Shown one piece after another: positions 36,009 through 44,552 of a stretch of DNA of 45,888 nucleotides (positions within the stretch are counted from its first letter, which is position 1; each line of letters begins with the position of its first letter). The stretch is taken from positions 1 through 45,888 of the forward strand of contig JAFAPC010000101.1 of assembly GCA_019247305.1 (NCBI GenBank). The letters run 5' to 3'. The position numbers and the translations under genes are program-made. The stretch is from Pseudonocardiales bacterium (GTDB lineage: Bacteria; Actinomycetota; Actinomycetes; Mycobacteriales; Pseudonocardiaceae). The notes under the pieces are model-generated. The model was not told the origin of the DNA, ran no database searches, and worked only from the letters and a program-made list of their open reading frames with translations.

Positions 36009-38396
36009 TCAACAAGCTGAGACTGCGTCTGAGGTTAGGGGTTCGAGTTGGTTTTGTGTGTCGGTTTCTGTTTGTGAGTCGTTGGTGTGGAGGAGGTGGT
36101 CGTGGAACTCAGCGTGTCGGAATTGGTAGGCCGGGCCGGTCGTGCGGAGCAGGCCCAGTCGGTAGGCATCGTCGAGGAAGTCCATGAGCCGGACCGGTAG
36201 CTTCCCCGTGGCAGCAAGCTGACATGACGTCAGGATGTAACTGAGCCAAGCGCCGCTGCTGATCTGTCCTAGCCCGCCTACCAGCCCGATCACCAGTCCG
36301 ATCCACAGTCCGACTTTCATCCCGGCCCCGGCTTTGAGGTCGATCCCTAGCACGCTCACTGGGTCGCCCCCCAGGCCGCCCAGCTGCTCACCCACTAGTC
36401 CGCCTAGTAGTGCGCCGACTATTCCGGCGACACAGATTTGGACGATGGTCAGGACTCGAGTTGCCGTGTAGGTGGAGCGTGGGGTGCTAGCCCAGCTAGT
36501 CCTGCTGGGTGTTCCCATCCACTGAGTCAGCCCGATCACTAGCCCGCTTCCCAGCCCGACCATCAGCCCGGTCTCTAGCCCAACCTTCAGCGCGTCGTTC
36601 AGCCTGGTCCCGAGCGTGACCCCGAGCCCGACCACCAGCCCGCGTACCAGCCCGGTCACCACACCGATCCCCAGATCGAAGAGTAGTCCGATCCCCAGCC
36701 CGGCCATCATTCCGAACCCCACCCCGGCCACCACCCCGCCCGCCAGCCTGACTCCGCTCCCGGCGAGCAGTCCGGTCACGAGCCCGCCCGTCAGCCCGGT
36801 CACCATCCCGGCCACGAGCCCGGTGCCCAGTCCGAGCCCCAGATCGCGCACCAGCAGCCCTGTCCGGTGCTTCACGTGCAGGTTGGCATAGGCAGGTTCG
36901 TCGGTGAGCCAGTCGTGGCGCCTCAGCCCGACCATCAGCCCAGCCCCCAGTCCAGCCCCGAGCCCAGCCGCCAGCCCCGTCACCAGGCCGACTTCCAGGC
37001 TGACCCCCAACCCGGCCCCTAGTCCAAACCCCAGCCCAGTCACCAGGCCGACTCCCAGCCCGACCCACAGCCTGAGCGTGCGGCGGGTAAGGGTGTGGCG
37101 CGCCAGGTGCCACCACAGCAGATCCCGGGTCTCGGTTCGGTCGAGGTGCTGGGCGAGGTAGGTCAGCCAGCTGCGAACCTCGGTGCCCTCCCAGCTGCGC
37201 CGTGGTCGAAGACAGTCGTGGGGGTTGCGGGACGGGGGACGGGTGGTGAGGACAGCCGGAATGAGCCGGTCGAACAAGTGAGCCCGCATTTGGGCTGCAT
37301 CGCAGGGTAGCTCGCCGGTCAACAGCGGACGGGGATCGAGGTGAGGCGTGATGTACACGGTGCGCAACAGCCACAGACCCAGCGGGGTGGCCACCACCGT
37401 CGCCACAGGCCCCGCTGTTCCAGCCCGGAGCCGATCAAGCACCCCACGCCAGGACGGGCTGGGATCCGGGCCCAGGCATGCTTCCAGGTACTCGGCCGCT
37501 TGGGCACAGCTCAGCGGCTCGGGTTCGATGACCGCGGCCCCGGTGAGCACCGTGTGCGCCTCGGCGATGGCGGTTGCGTACTCCCGGGTGCGGCAGGTCA
37601 GCACCAGCTGGTCGGCCTCGGTGAGCGAGGCGTTAAGCGCAGTGATCACCTCCGCCTGGCGGGCCAGGGGTAATTCATCCAGGCCGTCGAGGATCGGCAG
37701 AATGTGACCCTGCTCGGCCAGAGCACGCGCGACGTCAGGGCCAAACGCCCGCAGCGCGGGGTAATCCGCGGCCAACCGTTCGGCGAGCCAGCCGTGCAGC
37801 CGAGGATGGATGGCGGGGTCCCAGCTGGCGAGAGACAACAACGCCGGGATCGGGTCGCCCGCTCGGGAGGTGGCGAGCAGTTCTAACAACAGCTGCACCG
37901 CCAGGGTCGTCTTCCCCGAGCCAGGGCCCCCCAAAATGACCAACCGCCGACGCCGTAACCCCCGGAACTGCTCCGCCAGCGGACCGATCCGGTCGCTGCA
38001 CCCCGTGAAGGACAACTCACCGACCGTGATGAACCGGGCGCGGTCCATCACAGCGTGCTCGGTGAGCCGCCACTGCACCGGCATCGGCTGCGGGTTACCC
38101 AGCGACCGGGCTAAATCCTCGTGACGCCATTGATCGAGGACCCAGCCCGCGAGGCTCCCCCGCGCCTGCCCCACCTGATCCGCGGTAGCTTCCCCACCCC
38201 GACGCGCCCAGCCGCTGAGCGCGATCGCCAGCGCGGGTAAACCAAGCACCACCCCCATAACCCCGGCCACACGCGCAGCAGTTTCCGAATCCTTCCTCAT
38301 GAGCAGCACCGCGAGCACTACCCCGCAGCCCCCCAGCCCTAGCAGGCCCAGGCCTGCCACGACTCCTCGCCACCCCCGCGTGACCACGGGATGCAT
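36009..38396 (-). CDS. Membrane NACHT NTPase with Gly-rich helical repeats
   Basis: A 795-residue NLR-type protein. Two hydrophobic N-terminal segments (GLGLLGLGGCGVVLAVLLM; VMGVVLGLPALAIALSG) precede a NACHT domain with VILGGPGSGKTTLAVQLLL (Walker A, about 152) and HILPILDGLDELPLAR (Walker B). From about 455 to 720 the chain is many short hydrophobic units rich in GL, GLVTGLG and GLxxGL, possible membrane or glycine-zipper segments. The last 90 residues include LMDFLDDAYRLGLLR and YQFRHAEFHDHLL, a feature common to NACHT C-termini. NACHT proteins in bacteria include antiphage sensors; here the Gly-rich region could be a membrane effector. The ATG at 38396 is chosen over a GTG two codons upstream; neither has a clear ribosome site. 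Confidence 0.75.
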   Translation of the reverse strand: MHPVVTRGWRGVVAGLGLLGLGGCGVVLAVLLMRKDSETAARVAGVMGVVLGLPALAIALSGWARRGGEATADQVGQARGSLAGWVLDQWRHEDLARSLGNPQPMPVQWRLTEHAVMDRARFITVGELSFTGCSDRIGPLAEQFRGLRRRRLVILGGPGSGKTTLAVQLLLELLATSRAGDPIPALLSLASWDPAIHPRLHGWLAERLAADYPALRAFGPDVARALAEQGHILPILDGLDELPLARQAEVITALNASLTEADQLVLTCRTREYATAIAEAHTVLTGAAVIEPEPLSCAQAAEYLEACLGPDPSPSWRGVLDRLRAGTAGPVATVVATPLGLWLLRTVYITPHLDPRPLLTGELPCDAAQMRAHLFDRLIPAVLTTRPPSRNPHDCLRPRRSWEGTEVRSWLTYLAQHLDRTETRDLLWWHLARHTLTRRTLRLWVGLGVGLVTGLGFGLGAGLGVSLEVGLVTGLAAGLGAGLGAGLMVGLRRHDWLTDEPAYANLHVKHRTGLLVRDLGLGLGTGLVAGMVTGLTGGLVTGLLAGSGVRLAGGVVAGVGFGMMAGLGIGLLFDLGIGVVTGLVRGLVVGLGVTLGTRLNDALKVGLETGLMVGLGSGLVIGLTQWMGTPSRTSWASTPRSTYTATRVLTIVQICVAGIVGALLGGLVGEQLGGLGGDPVSVLGIDLKAGAGMKVGLWIGLVIGLVGGLGQISSGAWLSYILTSCQLAATGKLPVRLMDFLDDAYRLGLLRTTGPAYQFRHAEFHDHLLHTNDSQTETDTQNQLEPLTSDAVSAC

Positions 38397-38992
38397 TATC
38401 ACCCCGAGGAAATCACTGCGTGTAGGAGGGTGGTTACACAGTGGAGTCCCTCGTTAGGACGAGCCCGGTTGCGACACTGGCGAAGAGGGCATTGCCGCCA
38501 ACACCCGAGGTCCTGTTGCTCCCAGCACCGACCGCGTGAGCGCGGCCTGCACACGGCAGCGGAGCCCCCCATCATACCCGGACCGGTCACGTCGGAAGCT
38601 CCCCCTGCGCCCCTGCCCCTACTCCAGTACACGACAAGCGCGCCGACGTGACAGAATACACAGTTTTCGCCTCCACTATGATCATTTGGACACTTTTCGG
38701 TCACTAAACGCATCCAGACAACCCAATACGATCACAGACAAGGAGCGGTCGCGGTCGCGAAAGCCCCCAGATAATCAGTACAACCACCACAGCAGTCCGA
38801 GAATCCTGAGTTTAGGGGTCTTGGGCTCCCCGATGTCCCCCTGCGCTGTGTATCGCTGCGGGACACACAGCGCAGGTTTCTCGCTCGGGGTGACTCCCAG
38901 GTAACTTTGAGGAATGGCGCTGCTACTCTCTGTCAACTTTCATCTCGCGAACGGCGTTTCCGGCGTGTTCGATCAGTAGGTTTCAGCTTCGG
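38397..38992. other. Intergenic region with long hairpin
   Basis: About 600 bp with no supported gene. It contains a nested hairpin at 38828-38890 and, near its right end, two copies of TCAGTA(G/A)GTTTCAGC (about 38973 and 38993) bordering the IS256 remnant. Confidence 0.5.
38828..38890. terminator. Nested hairpin, terminator or structured RNA
   Basis: The inner stem is CTGCGCTGTGT (38841-38851) with ACACAGCGCAG (38865-38875) and a 13-base loop; the outer stem is CCCCGA (38828) with TCGGGG (38885). Isolated from any start codon, and no T-run follows. Confidence 0.4.
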
Positions 38993-39258
38993 TCAGTAAG
39001 TTTCAGCGGCCAGCCAGCGGTCACTGAACGTGATGGCGAAGGCGTTGAGTGCGGGCTTCCACCGCATCGTCCATCGGGCGCGGCTGTCCCTGTGGGGTCC
39101 AGGCCGTAGGTCACAAGGTACAGGCACTTCAGGGCGGCCTGCTCGGTAGGAAGTGTCCTCTGGCTCGCACGGTGCGTCGGTAGTGGGCGTTGAGTGACTC
39201 GCGTTGGTCGAACAGATGATCTTGCGGATCTCGACGTCATGGTCGAGGAATCCACATA
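38993..39258 (-). pseudogene. C-terminal remnant of an IS256-family transposase
   Basis: The minus strand, spread over more than one frame, encodes pieces of the IS256 (mutator) transposase C-terminus: EIRKIICSTNA, then RARGHFPTEQAALKCLYLVT-like sequence (TEQAALKCLYLVTYGLDPTG), then RWTMRWKPALNAFAITFSDR and a stop at 38993. Frameshifts separate the blocks and the N-terminal three quarters, including two of the three acidic catalytic residues, are missing. It marks an old insertion site. Confidence 0.75.
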
Positions 39259-39798
39259 GACTTTCACTGTCCTAATACTTAATGCTGTGTACGGGTGGTA
39301 GATCGCTGACAGGGGGTTGCTGTGCGGCGCGCAAAGCGAGTGCTGCTGGGTGTTGCGGTGTTGGCCTGGTGTTGGTTTCTTCGGGATTGGATCCTGCTGA
39401 CAGCCCGGCAGTGGTGGCGCAGGAGGCACTAAGTACGAGGGGTTCTCAAGCGTTGCTGCCGTTGCCTGATCCGGTGTGTACACCGGATGAGCAGAACCCC
39501 GGATGTCACCTACGACACGATCAATCAGACGATCCGTGTGCCGTGGCGGGCTTTGACATCTCGCCAGTCACGTGTTTGGTCGCCGTTAATGTGTGGTGCC
39601 CCTGTCTGTTCTGTCTGCCCGTGGTGCCCGCCTCGATGCTGTTTCGGCCGTTCTGAGCCCATCCCAGCGCCTTCACCCGCTGAGCATGGCGTGCCTGGTG
39701 CGATCGGGCATCACTGTGTCTGGTTCCGCTGTCAGTCCGCTGTCTGGTCCCCGTGTCTGGTTCCAGTGTCAGGTCAAGATCAGGCCGTCTCCAGGCCG
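39259..39798. other. Gene-poor stretch with possible broken secreted-protein start
   Basis: A plus-strand frame from about 39322 begins with basic residues and a hydrophobic run (KRVLLGVAVLAW) but ends after 36 codons; a neighbouring frame continues (SSGLDPADSPAVVAQ...) as if frameshifted. Too weak to call. The rest shows GTGTCTGGTTCC-type short repeats near 39716-39765 and nothing else. Confidence 0.35.
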
Positions 39799-40197
39799 TC
39801 AGACATCGATCAGCGTTGACCAACAACGACCGACAACAACTACAAACCAGCAGGTCAGGACCAGTACGTTTGGAGGACTCGAGACCTTCGCCAGGCGGTT
39901 GAGCAAATTCCATGCGTCGTCGCTCGGTGCAACGGCGGCCCGCGCCCGCAACACGGCGTACTCGTTCAGGAAGACGCCGGGCACCCGTGGTGCATCGAAG
40001 GACAACACAACCCGCGGGTCCCGCTCGATGTTGCGCAGCTTGGCCTGCCACGACATATGACCAGAAACGAGATCGTCGCCGTCCAGCCCGATCCAGATGA
40101 CGGTCACCTGCGGGCTCCCGTTGGCGTTGATGGTGCTCAGGTGAGCCATGGGGCCGGACGCGATCAAGTCTCGCAGTTCATGCGGCAGACCGCTCAT
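39799..40197 (-). pseudogene. PPOX/F420-type oxidoreductase, C-terminally truncated
   Basis: A 132-codon frame whose first about 105 residues read like a pyridoxamine-phosphate-oxidase-fold, F420- or FMN-dependent oxidoreductase: LPHELRDLIASGPMAHLSTI, PQVTVIWIGLDGDDLVSGH, KLRNIERDPRVVLSFDAP, then LNEYAVLRARAAV and LLNRLAKV. In the family this is followed by about 30 more residues forming the last strand; here the match breaks after LAKV (about 39885) and a hydrophobic unrelated tail follows. The truncation lies next to the transposase debris. The fold might survive but the loss of the last strand makes activity doubtful. Confidence 0.65.
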
Positions 40198-40437
40198 AGC
40201 GTGATCGCTTCTGTCACGAGGTCATCGTATCAATCGTCCGAGCAGGCTTGATCACGCACCTGAACCGAGACGAAACATGGTGCTGCCGTGCGGGCCCTAA
40301 GCGCGATGGCCCATATCGTCGGTCAGGGATGCGCGAGCGGACACATGGTTCCGGTGGGCGAAACTGTCCGGCATTCCCTCGACCGCCCTCGGTACCCTCG
40401 CTCTAACGTACCCATCCCCTCGCAGGAGGTGTCAGCC

Positions 40438-41640
40438 GTGCCTGACATGCCCATCGGCGCGCTTGTCCGGCTGTACCGCATCGAGCGCCGCAGGAGCGTG
40501 GTCTCCTTGGCCACGCATGCCGGGATCACGACGCGCTACCTGGAGATGATCGAAGCTGACAGCGCGACGCCCTCGGTGCCGGTGTTGCGCAGGCTGGCGA
40601 AGGTGCTGGGAGTGCGGACTGCGGCGTTGCTCGGTGAAGCACCGAGCGAGGACCAGGAAGGGCCCATCGGTCCTCGGTTGGCGGAGGTGGAGCGGGCGCT
40701 GTGCACCTACCGGTCGCTGGCCCTCAGTGCCATCGGGGAGCTTCCGACGCTGGAGGAGTTGGCGGCGCAGATCAGGGCCGCCCGGCAGTCCTGGTTTACC
40801 TCGCCGACGAAATACAGCGACGTCTTGCGGATGCTGCCGACCCTGATTGTCCACAGCGAGTTGGCCGTCCAGGAGTCCGGGCGTTCTCGGCAGGCCTGCC
40901 GGCAAGCCTCCGACATCTACCAAATGGCTTGGGAGGTGCTGAAGTTCCTCGGACGGCTAGACTTGTCCCGCCTGGTCTCCGATCGGGCGATGCGCTATGC
41001 CGAGGAGACCGAAGACCCGCTTCTGATCGCGGCCGCCACCTGGAGCCTCGGCCACGCCCTGTGGGCGGATGATATGCCGGGCGCGGCCCTGGATGTCGCC
41101 ATGAAGGGTAGCGAGGCGCTGGAGCCGTTGCTGCCGGAGGGGACACCGGAGGTGTTTTCGCTCTATGGCGGAATGCAGTTGGTGGCGACGATCGCGGCGC
41201 TGCGGATCGGTGATCCGTGGCGGGCGCGGGAGCTGTTGCGGGGGCCAGCCAGACACGCCGCCGACCGGGTCGGTGACGGTCACAACTACCACGGTACAGT
41301 ATTTGGACCGACGAATGTGGGCATCCACGCGGTCTATGTGGAGCAGAACTGTGGGGAGATAGCCGCAGCGTTGCGCCTGGCAGACGAGGTAGATATCACG
41401 CTGACACCATCGATGGAGCGCAAAACCAGGCTGCTCTATCATGTCGCCGAGTGTTATGAGTGCCGTGGCAATGACACCGCGGTCTTTGTGCATCTGCTGA
41501 AGGCCGAGCGCCTGTGTCCGGAGGATTTCCAGCACCGGCAGGATGTCCGGAGCATGGTCCGCACGCTCGTGAAGCGGGCCAAGCCGTCGTATGCCGCAGA
41601 AGTCCGGGAGCTCGCCGGGCGCATCGGCCTGCTGGAGTGA
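40438..41640 (+). CDS. TPR-type XRE regulator, tandem copy 1
   Basis: A 400-residue regulator. The N-terminal helix-turn-helix (about 5-65) contains LVRLYRIERRRSVVSLATHA, then GITTRYLEMIEADSATPSVP and LRRLAKVLGVRTAALLGE. The C-terminal part is TPR-like (ATWSLGHALWADDMPGAALD, AALRIGDPWRARELLRGPAR, VFVHLLKAERLCPEDF). The GTG at 40438 is chosen because GGAGGT lies 9 bases ahead in both copies and the sequence match between copies becomes continuous there. The gene at 41834 is a close paralogue of identical length; the two differ by scattered substitutions, most in the middle. Upstream lies a truncated oxidoreductase on the other strand. Confidence 0.85.
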   Translation: MPDMPIGALVRLYRIERRRSVVSLATHAGITTRYLEMIEADSATPSVPVLRRLAKVLGVRTAALLGEAPSEDQEGPIGPRLAEVERALCTYRSLALSAIGELPTLEELAAQIRAARQSWFTSPTKYSDVLRMLPTLIVHSELAVQESGRSRQACRQASDIYQMAWEVLKFLGRLDLSRLVSDRAMRYAEETEDPLLIAAATWSLGHALWADDMPGAALDVAMKGSEALEPLLPEGTPEVFSLYGGMQLVATIAALRIGDPWRARELLRGPARHAADRVGDGHNYHGTVFGPTNVGIHAVYVEQNCGEIAAALRLADEVDITLTPSMERKTRLLYHVAECYECRGNDTAVFVHLLKAERLCPEDFQHRQDVRSMVRTLVKRAKPSYAAEVRELAGRIGLLE

Positions 41641-41683
41641 ACCCCTGATCCCGGCACTGGTGACCCGGGCACCACCATCACCC

Positions 41684-41730
41684 GAACTCACCGTTCGGAG
41701 TTTGACCAGAAATCACCGTTAGGGATTATT
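41684..41730 (+). promoter_or_regulatory. Direct repeats with possible promoter before copy 2
   Basis: GAACTCACCGTTCGGAGTTT (41684-41703) is followed 26 bases on by the related AAATCACCGTTAGGGATTAT (41710-41729). TTGACC (41702) and ATTATT (41725) with 17 bases between could be a promoter for the second regulator. The same pair recurs after copy 2. Confidence 0.4.
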
Positions 41731-41833
41731 GTGTTTCCGTATCTGAACGGCCCACAGCCCGGCGTGCCGCTCGACCGCCCTCGGTATCCTCGCTGTGAAG
41801 CACCCAATTCCCCAGAAGAAGGAGGTGTCAGCC

Positions 41834-43036
41834 GTGCCTGACATGCCCATCGGCGGGCTCGTCCGGCTGTACCGCATCGAGCGCCGCAGGAGCGTGGTCT
41901 CCGTGGCCACGCGTGCCGGGATCACCGCGCGCTACCTGGAGATGATCGAAGCTGACAGCGCGACGCCCTCGGTGCCGGTGTTGCGCAGGCTGGCGAAGGT
42001 GTTGGGGGTGCGGACTGCGGCGTTGCTCGGTGAGGCACCGAGCGAGGATCACGAAGGGCCGATCAACCCTCGGCTGGCGGAGGTGGAGCGGGCGCTGTGC
42101 ACCTACCGTTCGCTGGCCCTCAGTGCCATCGGGGAGCTTCCGACGCTGGAGGAGTTGGCGGCGCAGATCAGGGCCGCCCAGCAGTCCTGGTGCATCTCGC
42201 CGACGAAATACAGCGACGTCTTGCGGATGCTGCCGACCCTGATTGTCCACAGCGAGCGGGCTGTCCACGAGTCCGGGCGTTCTCGGCAGGCGTGCCGACA
42301 AGCCTCCGAGGTGTACCAGCTGGCTCGGGCGGTGCTGAAGTACCTCGGACGGGTCGACTTGGGCGGCCTGGTCGCTGATCGGTCGATGCGCTATGCCGAG
42401 GAGACCGAAGACCCGCTCCTGATCGCGGCCGCCACCTGGAACATCGGCCATTCCATGCTGTCGGATGATATGCCGGGCGCGGCCTTGGACATCGCCATGA
42501 AAAGCAGCGAGGCACTGGAGCCGTTACTGCCGGAGGGGACACCGGAGGTGTTTTCGCTCTATGGCGGAATGCAGTTGGTGGCGACCCTGGCGGCGCTGCG
42601 GATCGGTGATCCATGGCGGGCGCGGGAGCTGTTGCGGGGGCCAGCCAGACACGCGGCCGACCGGGTCGGTGACGGTCACAACTACCACGGTACGGTCTTC
42701 GGGCCGACGAATGTAGGCATCCACGCGGTCAGGGTGGAGTACGAATCCGGCGAGATAGCCGCGGCGTTGCGCCTGTCCGACAATGTGGACATTACGTTAA
42801 CACCATCATTGGAGCGCAAAACTAGTCTGCTCTATAAGGTCGCCCAGTGTTACGACTCCCGCGGCAATGACACCGCGGTCTTTGTGCATCTCGTGAAGGC
42901 CGAGCGGTTGTGCCCGGAGGACTTTCAGCACCGGCAGGATGTCCGGAGCATGGTCCGCACGCTCGTGAAGCGGGCCAAGCCGTCGTATGCCGCGGAAGTC
43001 CGGGAGCTCGCCGGGCGCATTGGCCTGCTGGAGTGA
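41834..43036 (+). CDS. TPR-type XRE regulator, tandem copy 2
   Basis: A 400-residue paralogue of the gene at 40438, with the same start context (GGAGGTGTCAGCC then GTG) and same stop context; an estimated 85-90 percent of residues agree. Differences cluster in the ligand-sensing half, e.g. LARAVLKYLGRVDLGGLVAD for MAWEVLKFLGRLDLSRLVSD, and VRVEYESGEIAAALRLSDNV. The HTH recognition stretch is nearly unchanged, so both likely bind the same operator. The duplication unit runs from about 40378 to 41703 and from about 41768 to 43099. A run of small overlapping genes follows from 43303, which this regulator may control. Confidence 0.85.
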   Translation: MPDMPIGGLVRLYRIERRRSVVSVATRAGITARYLEMIEADSATPSVPVLRRLAKVLGVRTAALLGEAPSEDHEGPINPRLAEVERALCTYRSLALSAIGELPTLEELAAQIRAAQQSWCISPTKYSDVLRMLPTLIVHSERAVHESGRSRQACRQASEVYQLARAVLKYLGRVDLGGLVADRSMRYAEETEDPLLIAAATWNIGHSMLSDDMPGAALDIAMKSSEALEPLLPEGTPEVFSLYGGMQLVATLAALRIGDPWRARELLRGPARHAADRVGDGHNYHGTVFGPTNVGIHAVRVEYESGEIAAALRLSDNVDITLTPSLERKTSLLYKVAQCYDSRGNDTAVFVHLVKAERLCPEDFQHRQDVRSMVRTLVKRAKPSYAAEVRELAGRIGLLE

Positions 43037-43079
43037 ACCCCTGATCCCGGCACTGGTGACCCGGGCACCACCATCACCC

Positions 43080-43124
43080 GAACTCACCGTTCGGAGTTTA
43101 ACGCGAACTCACCCTTCGGAATTG
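43080..43124 (+). repeat. Second copy of the 20-bp direct repeats
   Basis: GAACTCACCGTTCGGAGTTT (43080-43099) and GAACTCACCCTTCGGAATTG (43105-43124), 25 bases apart start to start, between the second regulator and the small-gene run. Possible operator for the regulators. Confidence 0.6.
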
Positions 43125-43302
43125 TCGCGCTTGCGTTCGTCGTGTTTGTTCCCCGCTAGTTTCGTCGTCAAGGCCCCCGACCGGCCGGAGCGCTGAGCTG
43201 GTGCGTCCCTGATCTGGGCGCCTTCCCCGTTTCCGCGGCGTTCCCCGGTCCCGGGTGCCTTCCACGCAGTGATGAGACGAGCACACGGGCGGAGCTACCG
43301 GC

Positions 43303-43689
43303 ATGGAGAACGGTGAGAGCGACCACAACAACCTCGGGCGCAGTATCCGACCCGAGGCGACAGCGATGGCTCACTATCACGCCTCTGTGCCGGGTCGTGC
43401 CGGGTGGCGCCGTACGGGCATTGCGCTGGCGGATCACGACCACCCCCTCGCCGCTGGCCATCCGCTGGCGTGGCAGCCGACGTGGGTGCGGTGCTCGAGG
43501 GATCAGTACCTGCATCTGGTGGATTCGGCTGGTGTCGCGGCCGGGGAGTGCGTTGCGGTGTGCGGTCGCTTGATCTGGCCGGAGGTTCACACCTTCAGCA
43601 GCGAGTCCCGGGGATTGTGCGCAGGCTGTCTAGCTGGGCTGGCTGGGACGGCGGAACGGGTGCTGCGGGTCGGCGGTGAGATCCGGTGA
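43303..43689 (+). CDS. Small Cys-rich protein, first of overlapping run
   Basis: A 128-residue protein of unknown function. Its C-terminal half has AVCGRLIWPEVHTFSS then RGLCAGCLAGL, the CG....P........C..C pattern shared with 44175-44552 and 34660-35097, a possible zinc knuckle. The N-terminal part contains AWQPTWVRCSRDQYLHLVD. The ATG at 43303 is used; an ATG at 43366 is possible. The stop overlaps the next start (GTGA). First of five or six coupled genes that end in a prim-pol-like fragment. Confidence 0.55.
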   Translation: MENGESDHNNLGRSIRPEATAMAHYHASVPGRAGWRRTGIALADHDHPLAAGHPLAWQPTWVRCSRDQYLHLVDSAGVAAGECVAVCGRLIWPEVHTFSSESRGLCAGCLAGLAGTAERVLRVGGEIR

Positions 43690-43894
43690 GCGGTCTGGCG
43701 CAGCAGGGGTGGGTGCTGTCCCCGCTGGATGGCCGAGCGCATCTGCTGGCGCCCGGTGAGGGCCTGTGGGGTGGACCGCTTGTTCCGCACCCGGTGCAGC
43801 GCGGCCTGCCCGTGAGGCTCCTCCCTGGCCGAGCCGGCGGGGGTGTCACCGTTGCGCCGGTCCACTTCCGCGCCTGCGCGAGCGGGTGTCGTAG
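43686..43894 (+). CDS. Small protein, probably frameshifted
   Basis: Starts GTGA-coupled to the previous stop: MSGLAQQGWVLSPLDGRAHL then LLAPGEGLW, a pattern seen in short actinobacterial proteins that end in a Cys pair. In this frame no stop occurs until 44552, through two other genes, and composition becomes Arg/Ala-rich after about residue 40. In the +2 frame the same stretch encodes GCHRCAGPLPRLRERVS and a stop at 43894, which is what the family end would look like. A frameshift between about 43790 and 43835 is therefore likely, or a sequencing error. Confidence 0.4.
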
Positions 43895-43920
43895 CAAGGC
43901 CAACCGGGGGGTACGCGGCC

Positions 43921-44178
43921 GTGGGCGGCAAGCATCGCAAACCGCCCTGGTGGCGCCGTGCACGCCAGGCACCCCAGCCGCCGCACCTGACCGAACTCGT
44001 CGACAGCGACGGGACCGCGCATTACGGGACCGACGATGCGTTCGAGGAGGGTTGGCGGGAGGGCAGCGGCTACTACTGGGTGTTGTGTGGGAAACGGGTC
44101 GCGGTGGCCAGCATGCTCACCCCACCAGAGCGGTTCTGCCGGAATTGCGACACGCTCCGAAGGGTGCGGTGGGCGTGA
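43921..44178 (+). CDS. 85-residue small protein with C-terminal C..C pair
   Basis: Unknown function. It reads HLTELVDSDGTAHYGTDDAF, EEGWREGSGYYWVLCGKRV, then ERFCRNCDTLRRV. Three cysteines, two in CRNC, suggest metal binding with the earlier LCGK. The GTG at 43921 follows GGGGGG at moderate distance; the frame is open 26 codons upstream but that part has shadow-like composition. The stop overlaps the next start as GTGA. Confidence 0.5.
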   Translation: MGGKHRKPPWWRRARQAPQPPHLTELVDSDGTAHYGTDDAFEEGWREGSGYYWVLCGKRVAVASMLTPPERFCRNCDTLRRVRWA

Positions 44179-44552
44179 GCGCGCCGCCACCAGACGCCTT
44201 ACGGTCAGCCGCTGTGACGGAGAGCGGCAGCGTCCACCCGGCCTGCGGTGTGATGTTCACTCCTGCGCAGATCTCAGGTGTTGCGCTCTGCCCCGACCTG
44301 CCGTCGGCCGCCCACGTCTGTTTTCAGTGCGTCGCGGCACCGGCGGCACTGGTGATGATTCCCGTGATCTGTTCGACACATCGAACCCCGAGGGATGTGC
44401 TGAGTCGGGGTGTGGGTGCGGTGAGCGTGCCCGCCACGGAACGGACCGCGCCCTCAGGGTGTCGGTTCACTGACCGGCTGGCCGCCGGGAACGCTACCCA
44501 CCGATTCCCCCCTGGCGGCCAGCCGGTCCCCTTGGGGGTGAAAAGCGGATGA
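44175..44552 (+). CDS. 125-residue Cys-rich protein
   Basis: A small protein with SVHPACGVMFTPAQ, LCPDLP and HVCFQCVAAP near the N-terminal third: the CGxxFxP...C..C pattern of the protein at 34660. It starts GTG over the previous stop and its own stop overlaps the next ATG (ATGA). The C-terminal half is Pro/Ala/Thr-rich and uninformative. Order and overlaps indicate a single transcript with 44549-44803. Confidence 0.5.
   Translation: MSAPPPDALRSAAVTESGSVHPACGVMFTPAQISGVALCPDLPSAAHVCFQCVAAPAALVMIPVICSTHRTPRDVLSRGVGAVSVPATERTAPSGCRFTDRLAAGNATHRFPPGGQPVPLGVKSG

Noticed and set aside
36616..37161. Gly/Pro/Ser-rich repetitive plus-strand frames or a CRISPR-like array
   Set aside because: The regular pattern is the complement of the GL-rich repeats of the NACHT gene; repeats are degenerate with no spacers. 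No CRISPR array was found in the window.
43686..44552. Single 288-codon protein spanning three small genes
   Set aside because: Only its start and its last 125 codons look like protein; the middle is out of frame with a better-supported gene (43921-44178), so separate genes with a frameshift fit better.
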